Source of the DNA: Micromonospora rifamycinica
GTDB taxonomy: Bacteria > Actinomycetota > Actinomycetes > Mycobacteriales > Micromonosporaceae
Length of the DNA stretch: 64,000 bases
Assembly (NCBI RefSeq): GCF_900090265.1
Contig: NZ_LT607752.1
Span: 3,844,001-3,908,000, forward strand
Direction: 5' to 3'
The notes below the pieces were generated by a model. That model ran no database searches and was not told where the DNA came from. It was given only the letters and a program-made list of their open reading frames with translations. The number at the start of each line of letters is the position of its first letter. Position 1 is the stretch's first letter. This document shows, piece by piece, positions 1-8,315 of the stretch. A program made the position numbers and the translations under genes.

Positions 1-108
1 GCAAGTCGCATCCCCCACCTGTGGGCAGATGAGCGTACGGTGGTGCGAGGACGCCCGGGTGGCCGGCTCGTGGCGTGACGGCCAGCGAAGCGGGACGGAG
101 GCTACGCC

Positions 109-1188
109 ATGCGCCCAGTACGCTTCGTCGCCCTCTCCGAGGACGGCCAGGCGCTGGTGCTCGCCGACGAGGTGGGGCGCCTGCTCGCCCTCCCCATCGA
201 CGAACGCATCGCTACCGTGCTGCACGCGGAGCCCGGTACGCCGCCGCTCGCCGTGGTGCCCGCCAGCGCCGACCCGACCCCGTCGCTGTCCCCCCGCGAC
301 ATCCAGGCCCGGATCCGCTCCGGCGAGTCCGCCGAGGACGTCGCCCGGATCGCCGGTGTCCCCGTCGACCGGGTGCTGCGCTATGCCGGCCCGGTGCTCC
401 AGGAGCGGGCCATGCTCGCCCAGCACGCCCGGCGCACCCGGCTCAAGGGGGCCGAGAAGGCCACTCCGCTCGCCGAGGTGGTCAACGGCCGGCTGGCCCA
501 GCACGGCATCGACACCGAGAAGATCTCCTGGGACGCTTTCCGGCGCGACGACGGCACCTGGCGGATCATCGCCACCTGGCCGTCCGGGAAGGCCACCGCC
601 CAGGCCGTCTGGGATCTCGACAAGCTCCGGCAGAACGTCGCCCCGCACGACGACATGGCGCAGTACCTGTGCGCCGAGCGTCCCACGCCGATCCTCGGCC
701 AGGAGCCGGCACCGGAGCGGAGCGGTCACGCCCTGCCCGGTCCGTCGCGCGGTGAGCCGAGCCGGGGCGGGCACGGCCTGCCGGCCGCCGGCGACCAGGC
801 CCGTCCGGGCCGGGATCCGATCCGGGCCGGGCGGGACGCCCTGCTCGCGTCCCTGGACCGTCCCCTCGGCGGCACCTCGGGGCGGGGGCTCGAACCGCGT
901 TCCCCGGCCGCCTCGGTCGGCTCCGACGCGCCCCGTCAGCGGGTCGTCGGCGGCGGGGCCGCCGCCCTGCTCGGCGGTGGTCAGGGCTCCGCGTTCGACG
1001 ACGACTCGGACGCGCCGAAGGAGGTCCCGGCCGTACCGTCGCTGGCGGTGCTCCGGCCCCGACGCACCGGCCCGGCGGCAGCGGCCGGCGGTGAGTCGAC
1101 GGACGCCTCGGGCAAGCCGCGCAAGCGCCTGCCGAGCTGGGACGACGTCCTCTTCGGCAGCGGCCCGGCCGCCCGCGAGTCATCCTGA
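109..1188 (+). CDS. sepH: SepH-like cell division protein (DUF3071)
   Basis: 359 aa. The first ~165 residues match the actinobacterial DUF3071/SepH domain: it opens MRPVRFVALSEDGQALVLAD, contains a helix-turn-helix-like stretch (LSPRDIQARI to RVLRYAGPV, about residues 63-100) and ends near the WRIIATWPSG segment. The rest is a low-complexity Pro/Gly/Arg tail, as is usual in this family. SepH is known to stimulate FtsZ assembly and associate with the division septum in Streptomyces and mycobacteria. The ATG start has GGAGG at 97-101. A disordered tail ending in a conserved-looking DDVLFG segment is typical. Function is by family; nothing here shows partners directly. Confidence 0.9.
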   Translation: MRPVRFVALSEDGQALVLADEVGRLLALPIDERIATVLHAEPGTPPLAVVPASADPTPSLSPRDIQARIRSGESAEDVARIAGVPVDRVLRYAGPVLQERAMLAQHARRTRLKGAEKATPLAEVVNGRLAQHGIDTEKISWDAFRRDDGTWRIIATWPSGKATAQAVWDLDKLRQNVAPHDDMAQYLCAERPTPILGQEPAPERSGHALPGPSRGEPSRGGHGLPAAGDQARPGRDPIRAGRDALLASLDRPLGGTSGRGLEPRSPAASVGSDAPRQRVVGGGAAALLGGGQGSAFDDDSDAPKEVPAVPSLAVLRPRRTGPAAAAGGESTDASGKPRKRLPSWDDVLFGSGPAARESS

Positions 1189-1247
1189 TCGATGGACCAC
1201 CCTGACGTCGACCGGCACACCGGGCCGGCACGTGTCAGGGTGGTCCG

Positions 1248-2234
1248 ATGGAGTACACCAATCTGGGACGCACCGGCCTGTCGGTGAGCCGGCTCTGCCT
1301 CGGCACGATGAATTTCGGGCAGCAGACCGACGAGCCGGCCAGCTTCGCGGTCATGGACCGGGCGCTCGACCACGGGATCAACTTCTTCGACACCGCCAAC
1401 GTGTACGGCTGGCAGACCGGTGAGGGGATCACCGAGCAGATCATCGGCCGCTGGTTCGCCCAGGGTGACGGCCGGCGGGACCGGGTCGTCCTGGCCACCA
1501 AGGTCTACGGCACCATGGGCGAGTGGCCCAACGAGCGGGGCCTGAGCGCCCGGCACATCGTCCGGGCCTGCGAGGACTCCCTGCGCCGGCTCCAGACCGA
1601 CGTGATCGACCTGTACCAGATGCACCACGTCTCCCGGACCACCCCGTGGGAGGAGATCTGGCAGGCGATGGAGACGCTGGTCGCCCAGGGCAAGGTGATC
1701 TACGTTGGATCGTCCAACTTCGCCGGCTGGCACATCGCCCAGGCACAGGCCGCCGCCGCACAGCGCAACTTCCTCGGCCTGGTCGCCGAACAGTCCATCT
1801 ACAACCTGCTCACCCGGCATGTGGAGCTGGAGGTGATCCCGGCCGCCCAGCACTACGGGCTGGGGGTGATCCCGTGGTCGCCGCTGCACGGCGGGCTGCT
1901 GGCCGGGCTGCTGCGCAAGATGGCCGAGGGCAGTGCCGCGCGGGGCACCGGTGGTCGCGCCGCCGAGGGGCTCGCCGTACACCGGTCCACCATCGAGGCG
2001 TACGAGAAGTTCTGCGCGGACCTGGGGCACGACCCGGCGAACGTGGCGCTGGCCTGGTTGCTCTCCCGTCCCGGGGTGACCGCCCCGATCATCGGCCCGC
2101 GCACCGTGGAGCAGCTCGACAACGCCCTCGGCGCGCTCGCGGTGGAGATCGACGGGGCGACGGAGCAACGGCTCGACGAGCTGTTCCCGCCGGTCGGCAA
2201 CGGCGGTCCCGGGCCGGAGGCCTGGGCCTGGTGA
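1248..2234 (+). CDS. Aldo/keto reductase
   Basis: 328 aa, full length for the family. The N-terminus MEYTNLGRTGLSVSRLCLGT is the typical first strand of the AKR barrel. The catalytic tetrad is visible: Asp in FFDTANVYG, Tyr in the same motif, Lys in VVLATKVYG and His in LYQMHHV. The C-terminal GVTAPIIGPRTVEQL segment binds the NADP phosphate in relatives. It is an NADPH-dependent reductase of aldehydes or ketones; the substrate cannot be read from sequence. It starts 59 bp after sepH on the same strand and is convergent with the RNA ligase gene. Confidence 0.9.
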   Translation: MEYTNLGRTGLSVSRLCLGTMNFGQQTDEPASFAVMDRALDHGINFFDTANVYGWQTGEGITEQIIGRWFAQGDGRRDRVVLATKVYGTMGEWPNERGLSARHIVRACEDSLRRLQTDVIDLYQMHHVSRTTPWEEIWQAMETLVAQGKVIYVGSSNFAGWHIAQAQAAAAQRNFLGLVAEQSIYNLLTRHVELEVIPAAQHYGLGVIPWSPLHGGLLAGLLRKMAEGSAARGTGGRAAEGLAVHRSTIEAYEKFCADLGHDPANVALAWLLSRPGVTAPIIGPRTVEQLDNALGALAVEIDGATEQRLDELFPPVGNGGPGPEAWAW

Positions 2235-2269
2235 CCGGTCACTGATCCCCGGCGGGCGGGACGAGGAGC

Positions 2270-2842
2270 TCAGAGGGGCCAGCTGGCGAGGGGGGTGTGC
2301 CGGGGACCGGGACGGCTGTGCACCAGCACCAGCTCGGTCGCCGGCCACTGCGGGCCCGGGTGACCGTCGAGGGCGAGCCGGTCGGCGTCCACGTCGGACG
2401 GGTCGAGCCGGTCCCCGGGGCGGGCCACCGTCAGGTGGGGGCGGAACGGTCTCCGGTCGTACGGCAGGGCGGCCCGGCCCAGCGCGGCGCGGATCCGTCG
2501 GGCCAGCGTCCGCAGGGCGGCCACCTCCCCCTGGACGTCCACCCACAGCACAGTGGACCGGCCCTGCCCGAAACAGCCACCGCCGCCGAGCCGCAGCCGG
2601 GGCGGGTGGTTCCAGCCGGCGCGGGCTTCCCCGGCGGCCGACCCGAGGGCGTCGGTCACCTCGGGCAGCCGGTCGGGACCGACCTCGCCGAGGAAGGCCA
2701 GCGTGACGTGCAGGTGGGCCGGCGCGGTCAGGCGTACGTCGAGACCGGCGGCGGTGGCCGCGCCGACCCGCAGCCGGGCCGTCCGGGCGGTGATCTCCGC
2801 GACGGCGGCCGGCGGCGGGTAGACCGCGACGAAGAGTCTCAC
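2270..2842 (-). CDS. thpR: RNA 2',3'-cyclic phosphodiesterase (2'-5' RNA ligase family)
   Basis: 190 aa. Two HxTx motifs define the 2H phosphoesterase fold: HVTL (His45, Thr47) and HLTV (His136, Thr138). The family hydrolyses 2',3'-cyclic phosphodiesters of RNA or nucleotides; the ligase name is historical. The GTG start at 2842 gives the usual N-terminus (VRLFVAVYPP) and overlaps the upstream gene's stop by 4 nt (GTGA), which implies translational coupling. Longer readings upstream of 2842 are out-of-family sequence. Confidence 0.88.
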   Translation of the reverse strand: MRLFVAVYPPPAAVAEITARTARLRVGAATAAGLDVRLTAPAHLHVTLAFLGEVGPDRLPEVTDALGSAAGEARAGWNHPPRLRLGGGGCFGQGRSTVLWVDVQGEVAALRTLARRIRAALGRAALPYDRRPFRPHLTVARPGDRLDPSDVDADRLALDGHPGPQWPATELVLVHSRPGPRHTPLASWPL

Positions 2843-3354
2843 GCCCGCCGGTCGCGGGGGCGGCGGTCGGCGTCGACGGTCGGCAGCCCGAGCCCCGCGG
2901 CGGCCAGCAGCCCCTCGACCCGGACCCGCTCGATCTCCCGGTCGACCCCGGTCAGCTCGGCCAGGTGCTCGACCGTCCCCAGCGCCCGGCAGGCGGCGCG
3001 AAGCCGGTCGTCGTACGCCTCGATGACCGAACGGTGCCAGACCACCGAGCGGCCACCGGCGGCGAGCCGGTGGCGGCCCAGCCGCCGCAGGTCGGCGGCG
3101 AGGAGTTCGAGTGGCCGCCGGTCGGGCCGGTCCAGCTCGGTCAGGTCGACGTCGCGGGTGGACGGGCCGGCGGCGAAGTCCCGGTCGAGCCGGGCGATGG
3201 TCCGGCGTTCCCGGCGACGGTCCCGCCACTCGGACCAGCCGCAGGCCACCCGGTCGGCGATCTCGTCGAAACAGAGGAACAGGGCGAACACCACCGGCAG
3301 GCACGCCATGCCCAGGAGTGCCAACACCAGCACCAGCGTCCTCCCGCCTGCCAC
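2839..3354 (-). CDS. Hypothetical membrane-anchored protein
   Basis: 171 aa, not recognised. An N-terminal hydrophobic segment (about residues 6-28, LVLVLALLGMACLPVVFALF) is followed by a strongly charged, Arg- and Asp-rich cytosolic helical region. It resembles small actinobacterial proteins with one N-terminal transmembrane helix and an alpha-helical soluble domain. Its stop overlaps the thpR start by 4 nt, so the two are probably one transcript. No catalytic motif is visible. Confidence 0.7.
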   Translation of the reverse strand: MAGGRTLVLVLALLGMACLPVVFALFLCFDEIADRVACGWSEWRDRRRERRTIARLDRDFAAGPSTRDVDLTELDRPDRRPLELLAADLRRLGRHRLAAGGRSVVWHRSVIEAYDDRLRAACRALGTVEHLAELTGVDREIERVRVEGLLAAAGLGLPTVDADRRPRDRRA

Positions 3355-3424
3355 ACCTCGACGCTACGACCCTTCGCGGCCGTCCGCCACCGCATTGTCA
3401 CGGTCCGGAACCGGTCCGGGTCGA

Positions 3425-3514
3425 CCGGCGCGGCGGCCGGGCGGTGACCCCGACCGCCCGGCGCGGCGGCCGGTCACGGTCCGGAACCGACCCCGCCCGG
3501 CGCGGCGGCCGGTC
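3425..3514. repeat. Short GC-rich direct repeats
   Basis: The intergenic strip between two minus-strand genes (3355-3518) is built from near-identical pieces. CGGCGCGGCGGCCGG occurs at 3426, 3459 and 3498, and CACGGTCCGGAACCG occurs near 3400 and 3475. The last copy runs up to the stop codon of the MFS gene. No inverted symmetry strong enough for a terminator is evident. It looks like local tandem expansion. Confidence 0.6.
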
Positions 3515-3518
3515 GGGG

Positions 3519-4823
3519 TCACCGCCCGGTCGGGGTGAGCAACCGGGGGCGGGAGACCACGTAGAAGCGGGGCATCGGCAGCACCCGGAAGCGCAGCCGG
3601 GCACCGGAGCGGCGGAGCTGCCAGGCGAGCGCGAGCAGGGCGGTGGCCAGCGAGACGAGTCCACCGATCCAGATGCTCGCCCCGGCGCCCCAGGTCTCGG
3701 CGACCCAGCCGACGATCGGTGCGCCGACCGGGTTGGTGCCGAGGAACACCAGCACCCACAGGGACATCACCCGCCCCCGGAACGCGGCGTCGGTGCCGAG
3801 CTGGACCCGCTGGTTGGCGGCCTGGGCGAAGAAGACCATGAAGAACCCGGTCGGCAGGAGCAAGGTCACCACCAGCCAGTACGCCGGGGCGAAGCCGACC
3901 AGGGTGCCGAAGACGGCGCAGCCGACCGCCGCGCCGAGCACCAGCCAGACCGAGGGGCGGCTGCGCCGTCCGGTGCCGGCGAGCGCTCCGGCCAGCGCGC
4001 CGACCGCCAGTGCGGTGCTGAACAGGCCGAACGAGGCGGCCCCGGTGTGGAAGACCGTCTTGGCGAGCGCCGCGAGGGTGAGCTGGAAGTTGAAGAGCGA
4101 CATCCCGACGACCGACATGACCACCATCGGCAACAGCAGGTCGGGGCGACGCCGGACGTACCGCAGCCCGTCGACGATCTTCGCCGAGTCCCGTTCACCG
4201 ATCGGCGGGAGGTCCTTGCGGTACAGCTCGGCCGGGCGCATCCGGACCACGTTGGCCAGCGGCGCGATGGAGCTGACCGCGGTGAACAGGAAGACCGGGC
4301 CGACGTCGAAGGCGGCGATGGCGAGCCCGGCCACGGCCGGGCCGATGATCCGGGCCGAGTTGAACACCGCCGCGTTGAGGGAGAGCGCGTTGGGCAGCAG
4401 GGTGGTGCCGACCAGTTCGCTGACGAACGCCTGCCGGACCGGCGTCTCCACCGCGTTGGCGGTGCCGAGCAGGGCGGCGAACGCGAAGACGTGCCAGAGC
4501 TGGACGAGGTCGGTGAGCACCAGCAGGCTCATCCCCAGCGCCAGCACCGTCCAGAAGGCGTTGGCGACGAAGAGCAGCATCCGCTTGTCGTAGCGGTCGG
4601 CGAGGCGGCCGGAGAGCAAGGTGAGCAGCAGCACCGGGGTGAACTGGAGCGCGGTCACCACGCCGAGCGCGGTGGCCGAGTTGTCGGAGAGCTCAAGGAC
4701 GAGCCAGTCCTGGGCGATGAACATCATCCAGACACCGATCAGTTTGACCAGTTGTCCGGTGGCGAAGAGTCGGTAGTTGCGGACTCGTAGGGACTGGAAC
4801 ATCGTGCTCAGCTTCGCCTGCAC
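3519..4823 (-). CDS. MFS transporter (MFS_3/EntS-like)
   Basis: 434 aa with about 12 hydrophobic segments. The N-terminus SLRVRNYRLFATGQLVKLIG and loop GRLADRYDKRMLL are characteristic of the EntS-like 'transmembrane secretion effector' MFS group, which exports siderophores or drugs. The GTG start at 4823 lies 14 nt after a GAGGAGG box; an internal ATG at 4802 (MFQSLRVRNYRLF) is the alternative. It lies 66 bp downstream of a MarR regulator on the same strand, so it is probably the regulator's target exporter. Substrate unknown. Confidence 0.85.
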   Translation of the reverse strand: MQAKLSTMFQSLRVRNYRLFATGQLVKLIGVWMMFIAQDWLVLELSDNSATALGVVTALQFTPVLLLTLLSGRLADRYDKRMLLFVANAFWTVLALGMSLLVLTDLVQLWHVFAFAALLGTANAVETPVRQAFVSELVGTTLLPNALSLNAAVFNSARIIGPAVAGLAIAAFDVGPVFLFTAVSSIAPLANVVRMRPAELYRKDLPPIGERDSAKIVDGLRYVRRRPDLLLPMVVMSVVGMSLFNFQLTLAALAKTVFHTGAASFGLFSTALAVGALAGALAGTGRRSRPSVWLVLGAAVGCAVFGTLVGFAPAYWLVVTLLLPTGFFMVFFAQAANQRVQLGTDAAFRGRVMSLWVLVFLGTNPVGAPIVGWVAETWGAGASIWIGGLVSLATALLALAWQLRRSGARLRFRVLPMPRFYVVSRPRLLTPTGR

Positions 4824-4889
4824 TCTCGGTGCGCCTCCTCGGGTCGCGTACGCGTCATCGACGGCGGACGGCGCGGACCCGGTGGGGCA

Positions 4890-5339
4890 TCAGTCGCGGG
4901 CGAGCTGCTGGAGGATCTCGGCGGCCCGCCGTAGCGTGTCGCGGTCGTCCTCCGGGAGCGCGGCCAGCCGGCTGGCCAGCCACTCGTCGCGGACCCGCTC
5001 GAACTGGTCGAGCACGGCCCGGCCCCCCTCGGTGGCCGCCAGGATGACCTGCCGGCCGTCGGTCGGGTGGGGGGTGCGCCGCACCAGGCCACGGTCCTCC
5101 AGCTTCGCGACGATCTTGGTCATCGTCGGTGGCTGGACCCGTTCGACGTCGGCCAGCTCCCGGGGCGTCAGCGCGCCCGCCAGCCGGAGGCTGGTGAGCG
5201 CGGAGAGCTGGGTGACCGTCAGGTCGCCGACCGGACGGGCCTGCCGGACCCGCCGGTTGAGTCGGGTGATCGCATCACGCAACTGGGGTGCCAGTTGCGC
5301 CGGTGGCACGCGGTTCGCCGTCACCGTCCGCTCCGTCAC
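4890..5339 (-). CDS. MarR-family transcriptional regulator
   Basis: 149 aa. The winged helix spans about residues 40-110: LTVTQLSALTSLRLAG, then LADVERVQPPTMTKIVAKLE as recognition helix, and the wing DGRQVILAATEGG. MarR proteins are dimeric, usually repress neighbouring exporters and release on ligand binding. The GTG start at 5339 has no Shine-Dalgarno sequence; a TAGGCT -10-like hexamer (5347-5352 on the complement) ends 7 nt before it, which fits a leaderless transcript. The adjacent perfect inverted repeat at 5341-5374 would put the operator over its own promoter. Confidence 0.9.
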   Translation of the reverse strand: MTERTVTANRVPPAQLAPQLRDAITRLNRRVRQARPVGDLTVTQLSALTSLRLAGALTPRELADVERVQPPTMTKIVAKLEDRGLVRRTPHPTDGRQVILAATEGGRAVLDQFERVRDEWLASRLAALPEDDRDTLRRAAEILQQLARD

Positions 5340-5340
5340 A

Positions 5341-5374
5341 GTCGTTAGCCTAACTAATGAGCCTGGCTAACGAC
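5341..5374. promoter_or_regulatory. Perfect 10-bp inverted repeat, probable MarR operator
   Basis: GTCGTTAGCC (5341-5350) and GGCTAACGAC (5365-5374) are exact inverse complements with a 14-bp AT-richer spacer. The repeat abuts the GTG start of the MarR gene and overlaps its likely -10 hexamer. TTAGCC/GGCTAA half-sites resemble those bound by MarR proteins in other actinomycetes. Autorepression is inferred. Confidence 0.7.
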
Positions 5375-5464
5375 ACGCGATATGACCATGCTCACGAGGA
5401 GGAATTCCGCCGTTCCGGGCCGGGTGTCCCGACGGGTCGCCCGACCCGGAGGCGACGGGTGGGG

Positions 5465-6943
5465 CTACTGCACCGCGGCCTCGATCGGGCCACGCAGGAA
5501 GTACAGCACGAACAGCACCGCCACCGCGTAGAGCAGCGGGTGGATCTCCCGCGCCCGACCCTTGGCCAGCTTGAGCAGCACGTAGCTGATGATGCCCGCG
5601 CCGATGCCGTTGGAGATCGAATAGGTGAACGGCATCAGGGTGATGGTGAGGAACGCCGGAATGGCGATCTCGTAGTCGGTCCAGTCGATCGTCCGCACCG
5701 CGGTCATCATCAGGAAGCCGACCACCACCAGCGCCGTCGAGGCCGCCTCGAACGGGACCACGGTGGACAGCGGCGACAGGAACATCGCCAGCAGGAACAG
5801 GCCGCCGGCGACCAGGTTGGCCACCCCGGTCCGGGCACCCTCCGCGACCCCCGACGCGCTCTCGATGTACGACGTGTTACTGGACACGCTCGCCGCACCA
5901 CCCGCCGCCGCGGCGATCGAGTCGACCAGCAGGATCTCCTTCGCCCGGGGCGGGGTGCCCTGCTCGTCGAGCATGTCCCCCTCCTGGCCGATCGCGACCA
6001 TCGTGCCCATCGTGTCGAAGAAGTCCGTGATCAACAGGGTGAAGACGAACATCAGCGGGATCAGCCAGCCGGCCCGCTCCCACGCGCCGAGCACGTTGAA
6101 GTTGCCCAGCAGGGAGAGGTCCGGCACGTCCACGATCCGCTCGGGCAGCTTCGGGACGTTCAGCGACCAGCCCTCGGGGTTGGGCTTGCCGTCGACGAAC
6201 GACGGCCCCACCTTGGCGACCGCCTCCACCACGATCGCCAGCACGGTCGAGGCCAGGATCCCGATCAGGATCGCGCCCCGGACCCGGCGTACCACCAGCA
6301 CCAGCGTCACCAGCAGGCCCACCACGAAGACCAGCATCGGCCAACTGACGATCTTGCCGTTGATGCCGAGGCCCACCGGCACGGTGCTGTTCGCCGCGTC
6401 CGGCACCCGGCGGACGAAACCGGCGTCGACCAGCCCGATGATGGTCAGGAACAGCCCGATACCGACACCGATGGCGGTCTTGAGCTGGGTGGGCACCGCC
6501 CGGAACACGGCCGTCCGCAGGCCGGTGAGCACGAGGATCGCGATCAGCACACCCTCGATCACCACCAGCCCCATCGCGTCCGCCCAGGTCATCTCCGGGG
6601 CGATCTCGAACGCGACGAGCGCGTTCACGCCCAGACCGGCGGCGAGCGCCATCGGGAACCGGCCGACGACCCCCATCAGGATCGTCATCAGGCCGGCCAC
6701 CAGCGCGGTCGCGGCGGCCAGCGCGGCAATCGAGAGCGTCTCGTCGTCACCGTCGACGGCCCCGCCCAGGATCAGCGGGTTCAGCACCACGATGTACGCC
6801 ATCGTGAAGAAGGTCGCCAGCCCGCCCCGCACCTCGCGGGTCATCGTCGAGCCACGGGCGGAGATCTCGAAGAACCGGTCGAAACCGTTCCGGGGGTGGG
6901 CGGGATCAGGTGGGATGCCGTTGTCCGGCGGCGCAATGGCCAT
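5465..6943 (-). CDS. NCS2-family purine permease (AzgA/PbuG-like)
   Basis: 492 aa, about 14 transmembrane segments. GFDRFFEISARGSTMTREVR followed by FFTMAYIVVLNPLILGGA is the diagnostic AzgA-type N-terminus; SSNTSYIESASGVAEGARTG is the substrate-binding region of hypoxanthine/adenine/guanine:proton symporters. The ATG at 6943 is preferred: it has GAGG 7 nt upstream and starts the conserved protein, whereas a longer reading to 7051 runs through the divergent DUF2530 start. It imports purine bases; exact specificity is not predictable. Confidence 0.9.
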   Translation of the reverse strand: MAIAPPDNGIPPDPAHPRNGFDRFFEISARGSTMTREVRGGLATFFTMAYIVVLNPLILGGAVDGDDETLSIAALAAATALVAGLMTILMGVVGRFPMALAAGLGVNALVAFEIAPEMTWADAMGLVVIEGVLIAILVLTGLRTAVFRAVPTQLKTAIGVGIGLFLTIIGLVDAGFVRRVPDAANSTVPVGLGINGKIVSWPMLVFVVGLLVTLVLVVRRVRGAILIGILASTVLAIVVEAVAKVGPSFVDGKPNPEGWSLNVPKLPERIVDVPDLSLLGNFNVLGAWERAGWLIPLMFVFTLLITDFFDTMGTMVAIGQEGDMLDEQGTPPRAKEILLVDSIAAAAGGAASVSSNTSYIESASGVAEGARTGVANLVAGGLFLLAMFLSPLSTVVPFEAASTALVVVGFLMMTAVRTIDWTDYEIAIPAFLTITLMPFTYSISNGIGAGIISYVLLKLAKGRAREIHPLLYAVAVLFVLYFLRGPIEAAVQ

Positions 6944-7032
6944 CAGGTCCTCGCAGGTGATCTTCCGTTGTCGCGCGCATCGTCGCAGATCAGCGGCGGG
7001 CCGGGAAAGTGCTTCGCGGTACGCTTCTGCCC

Positions 7033-7290
7033 GTGCCGCAGGAACAACCACCCCGACCCGAGCCGCTCGACCCGCCGATGGTCCCGTTCGCGGTGGCCGG
7101 GCTGGTCGCCTGGGCGGTCGCCGGCCTGTTCCTGCTGGTCTTCTTCCGTGACTGGCTCACCGAACACGGCCACCGGGACTGGCTCTGGACCTGCCTGGCC
7201 GGGTTCCTCTGGGGCTTTCCCGGTCTGGCCGTGATGATGCGGCACGACGCCCACCGTCGTCGCCGTCGACAGGCCGGCCGTCAGGGCTGA
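7033..7290 (+). CDS. DUF2530 small membrane protein
   Basis: 85 aa with two transmembrane helices (about residues 15-37 and 48-68: MVPFAVAGLVAWAVAGLFLL and TCLAGFLWGFPGLAVMM). This fits the actinobacterial DUF2530 family of unknown function. The GTG at 7033 is chosen over GTG 7009 because a TACGCT -10-like box (7020-7025) ends exactly 7 nt before it, the spacing of a leaderless mRNA. It is divergent from the purine permease and convergent with the DUF3027 gene. Confidence 0.75.
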   Translation: MPQEQPPRPEPLDPPMVPFAVAGLVAWAVAGLFLLVFFRDWLTEHGHRDWLWTCLAGFLWGFPGLAVMMRHDAHRRRRRQAGRQG

Positions 7291-7354
7291 CCGCCCGGCC
7301 GCCACGCCGACACCACCCGCCGCGCGGACCACCCCGCGACGGACCGCCCTGCGC

Positions 7355-8230
7355 TCAGGAGGGGTCGACCGGCTCCACCGACCCGGCCTGCTCCGCCGAC
7401 ACGGACGCCTCCACCGGCACGGACGCCTCCACCGGGCCGGAAGCGACGCCGACCGTCATCGACTCGACCGCGCTGTCGTCGTACACCGTCGGAAGCTCGT
7501 CGATCGCCGGCTCGGCGGTCTCCACCAGGGTCTCCGAGTGTGCGCCGCAGCCGTGGTCGGCGCTGACCACCCGACCGTCGTCGGGGGCGTAGAAGTTGCC
7601 GCAGGCCCCGAAGGCCTGCCGGAGCGCGCCGGCCAGCGGCAGGTAGAAGCCGCAGGTGCCGCAGCGGGCCGAGGCCGGGGCGGCGGTGGAGATCGGCGCG
7701 GACGGGCCGTGGTCACCGTCGTACCAGCGCTGGGCCGCCTCGGCGCGCCCCTCGCGGGAGAGCACCCGGGGGCGACCGAGGCCCAGCTCCCAGCTGGTCT
7801 CCTCGACCGCCGGGTCGTCGGAGAGCAGGTAGCCGGGGGCCAACCGGTCGTCGTCCGACGGGGTGAGGATCAGGTCGCCGGGGCCGAGGTCGCCCGGCTT
7901 GAGGCGTTCCTGCCAGGGCAGCCAGCCGGGCGCGAGCAGCGCGTCGGAGCCGGGGAGCAGCACCGTCTCACAGACGGTGACCTGCCGGCTGCGCGGCACC
8001 CGGGTGACGGTCACCGCCCAGCGCCAACCCCGGTAACCACCGAGCAGACACTCGAAATAGTGGGTGACCACCCGGTCACCCTCGGCGACGGCCCGCAGAT
8101 GGTCCCCGATGTCGGCGGGCTCCACCTCGGTGATGGCGTCACGGGCCACCTCGACGGCGGCGGCGCAGACCTGGTCGAGGCGGGCGGCACGGGCGGGAGC
8201 GGGCCTGGTCACCCGACCATTGTTCCCCAT
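7355..8230 (-). CDS. DUF3027 domain protein
   Basis: 291 aa. The family body runs from RLDQVCAAAVEVARDAI to about residue 240. A four-Cys cluster (CGTCGFY, then CGNFY and HGCGAHSE) probably binds zinc. The last ~45 residues are a Val/Glu/Ala/Pro-rich tail with a repeated VEASVP unit. Start ATG 8230 (MGNNGRV) is the first codon in frame with family similarity; longer readings to 8590 enter the divergent MFS gene. DUF3027 is an actinobacteria-only protein of unknown function. Confidence 0.85.
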   Translation of the reverse strand: MGNNGRVTRPAPARAARLDQVCAAAVEVARDAITEVEPADIGDHLRAVAEGDRVVTHYFECLLGGYRGWRWAVTVTRVPRSRQVTVCETVLLPGSDALLAPGWLPWQERLKPGDLGPGDLILTPSDDDRLAPGYLLSDDPAVEETSWELGLGRPRVLSREGRAEAAQRWYDGDHGPSAPISTAAPASARCGTCGFYLPLAGALRQAFGACGNFYAPDDGRVVSADHGCGAHSETLVETAEPAIDELPTVYDDSAVESMTVGVASGPVEASVPVEASVSAEQAGSVEPVDPS

Positions 8231-8315
8231 GCGCGGCAGACGCCGACAGGCACTCCCCGAGTGAGTCTTCCCCGTGGTGCGGCGTACCTGGACCAGATGG
8301 GCGAGGATGGTGCAC

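Noticed and set aside
3111..4790. 559-aa plus-strand frame opposite the MFS gene
   Set aside because: Gln/Glu/His/Arg-rich composition is typical of the antisense frame of a GC-rich membrane protein gene; the minus strand has a clear MFS protein.
6944..7032. Purine riboswitch upstream of the permease
   Set aside because: The 89-bp divergent gap lacks the three-way-junction consensus and the permease leader would be too short; no support.
5357..7234. 625-aa plus-strand frame opposite the purine permease
   Set aside because: Composition is an antisense artefact (Asp/His/Gln/Arg repeats); the permease on the minus strand is unambiguous.
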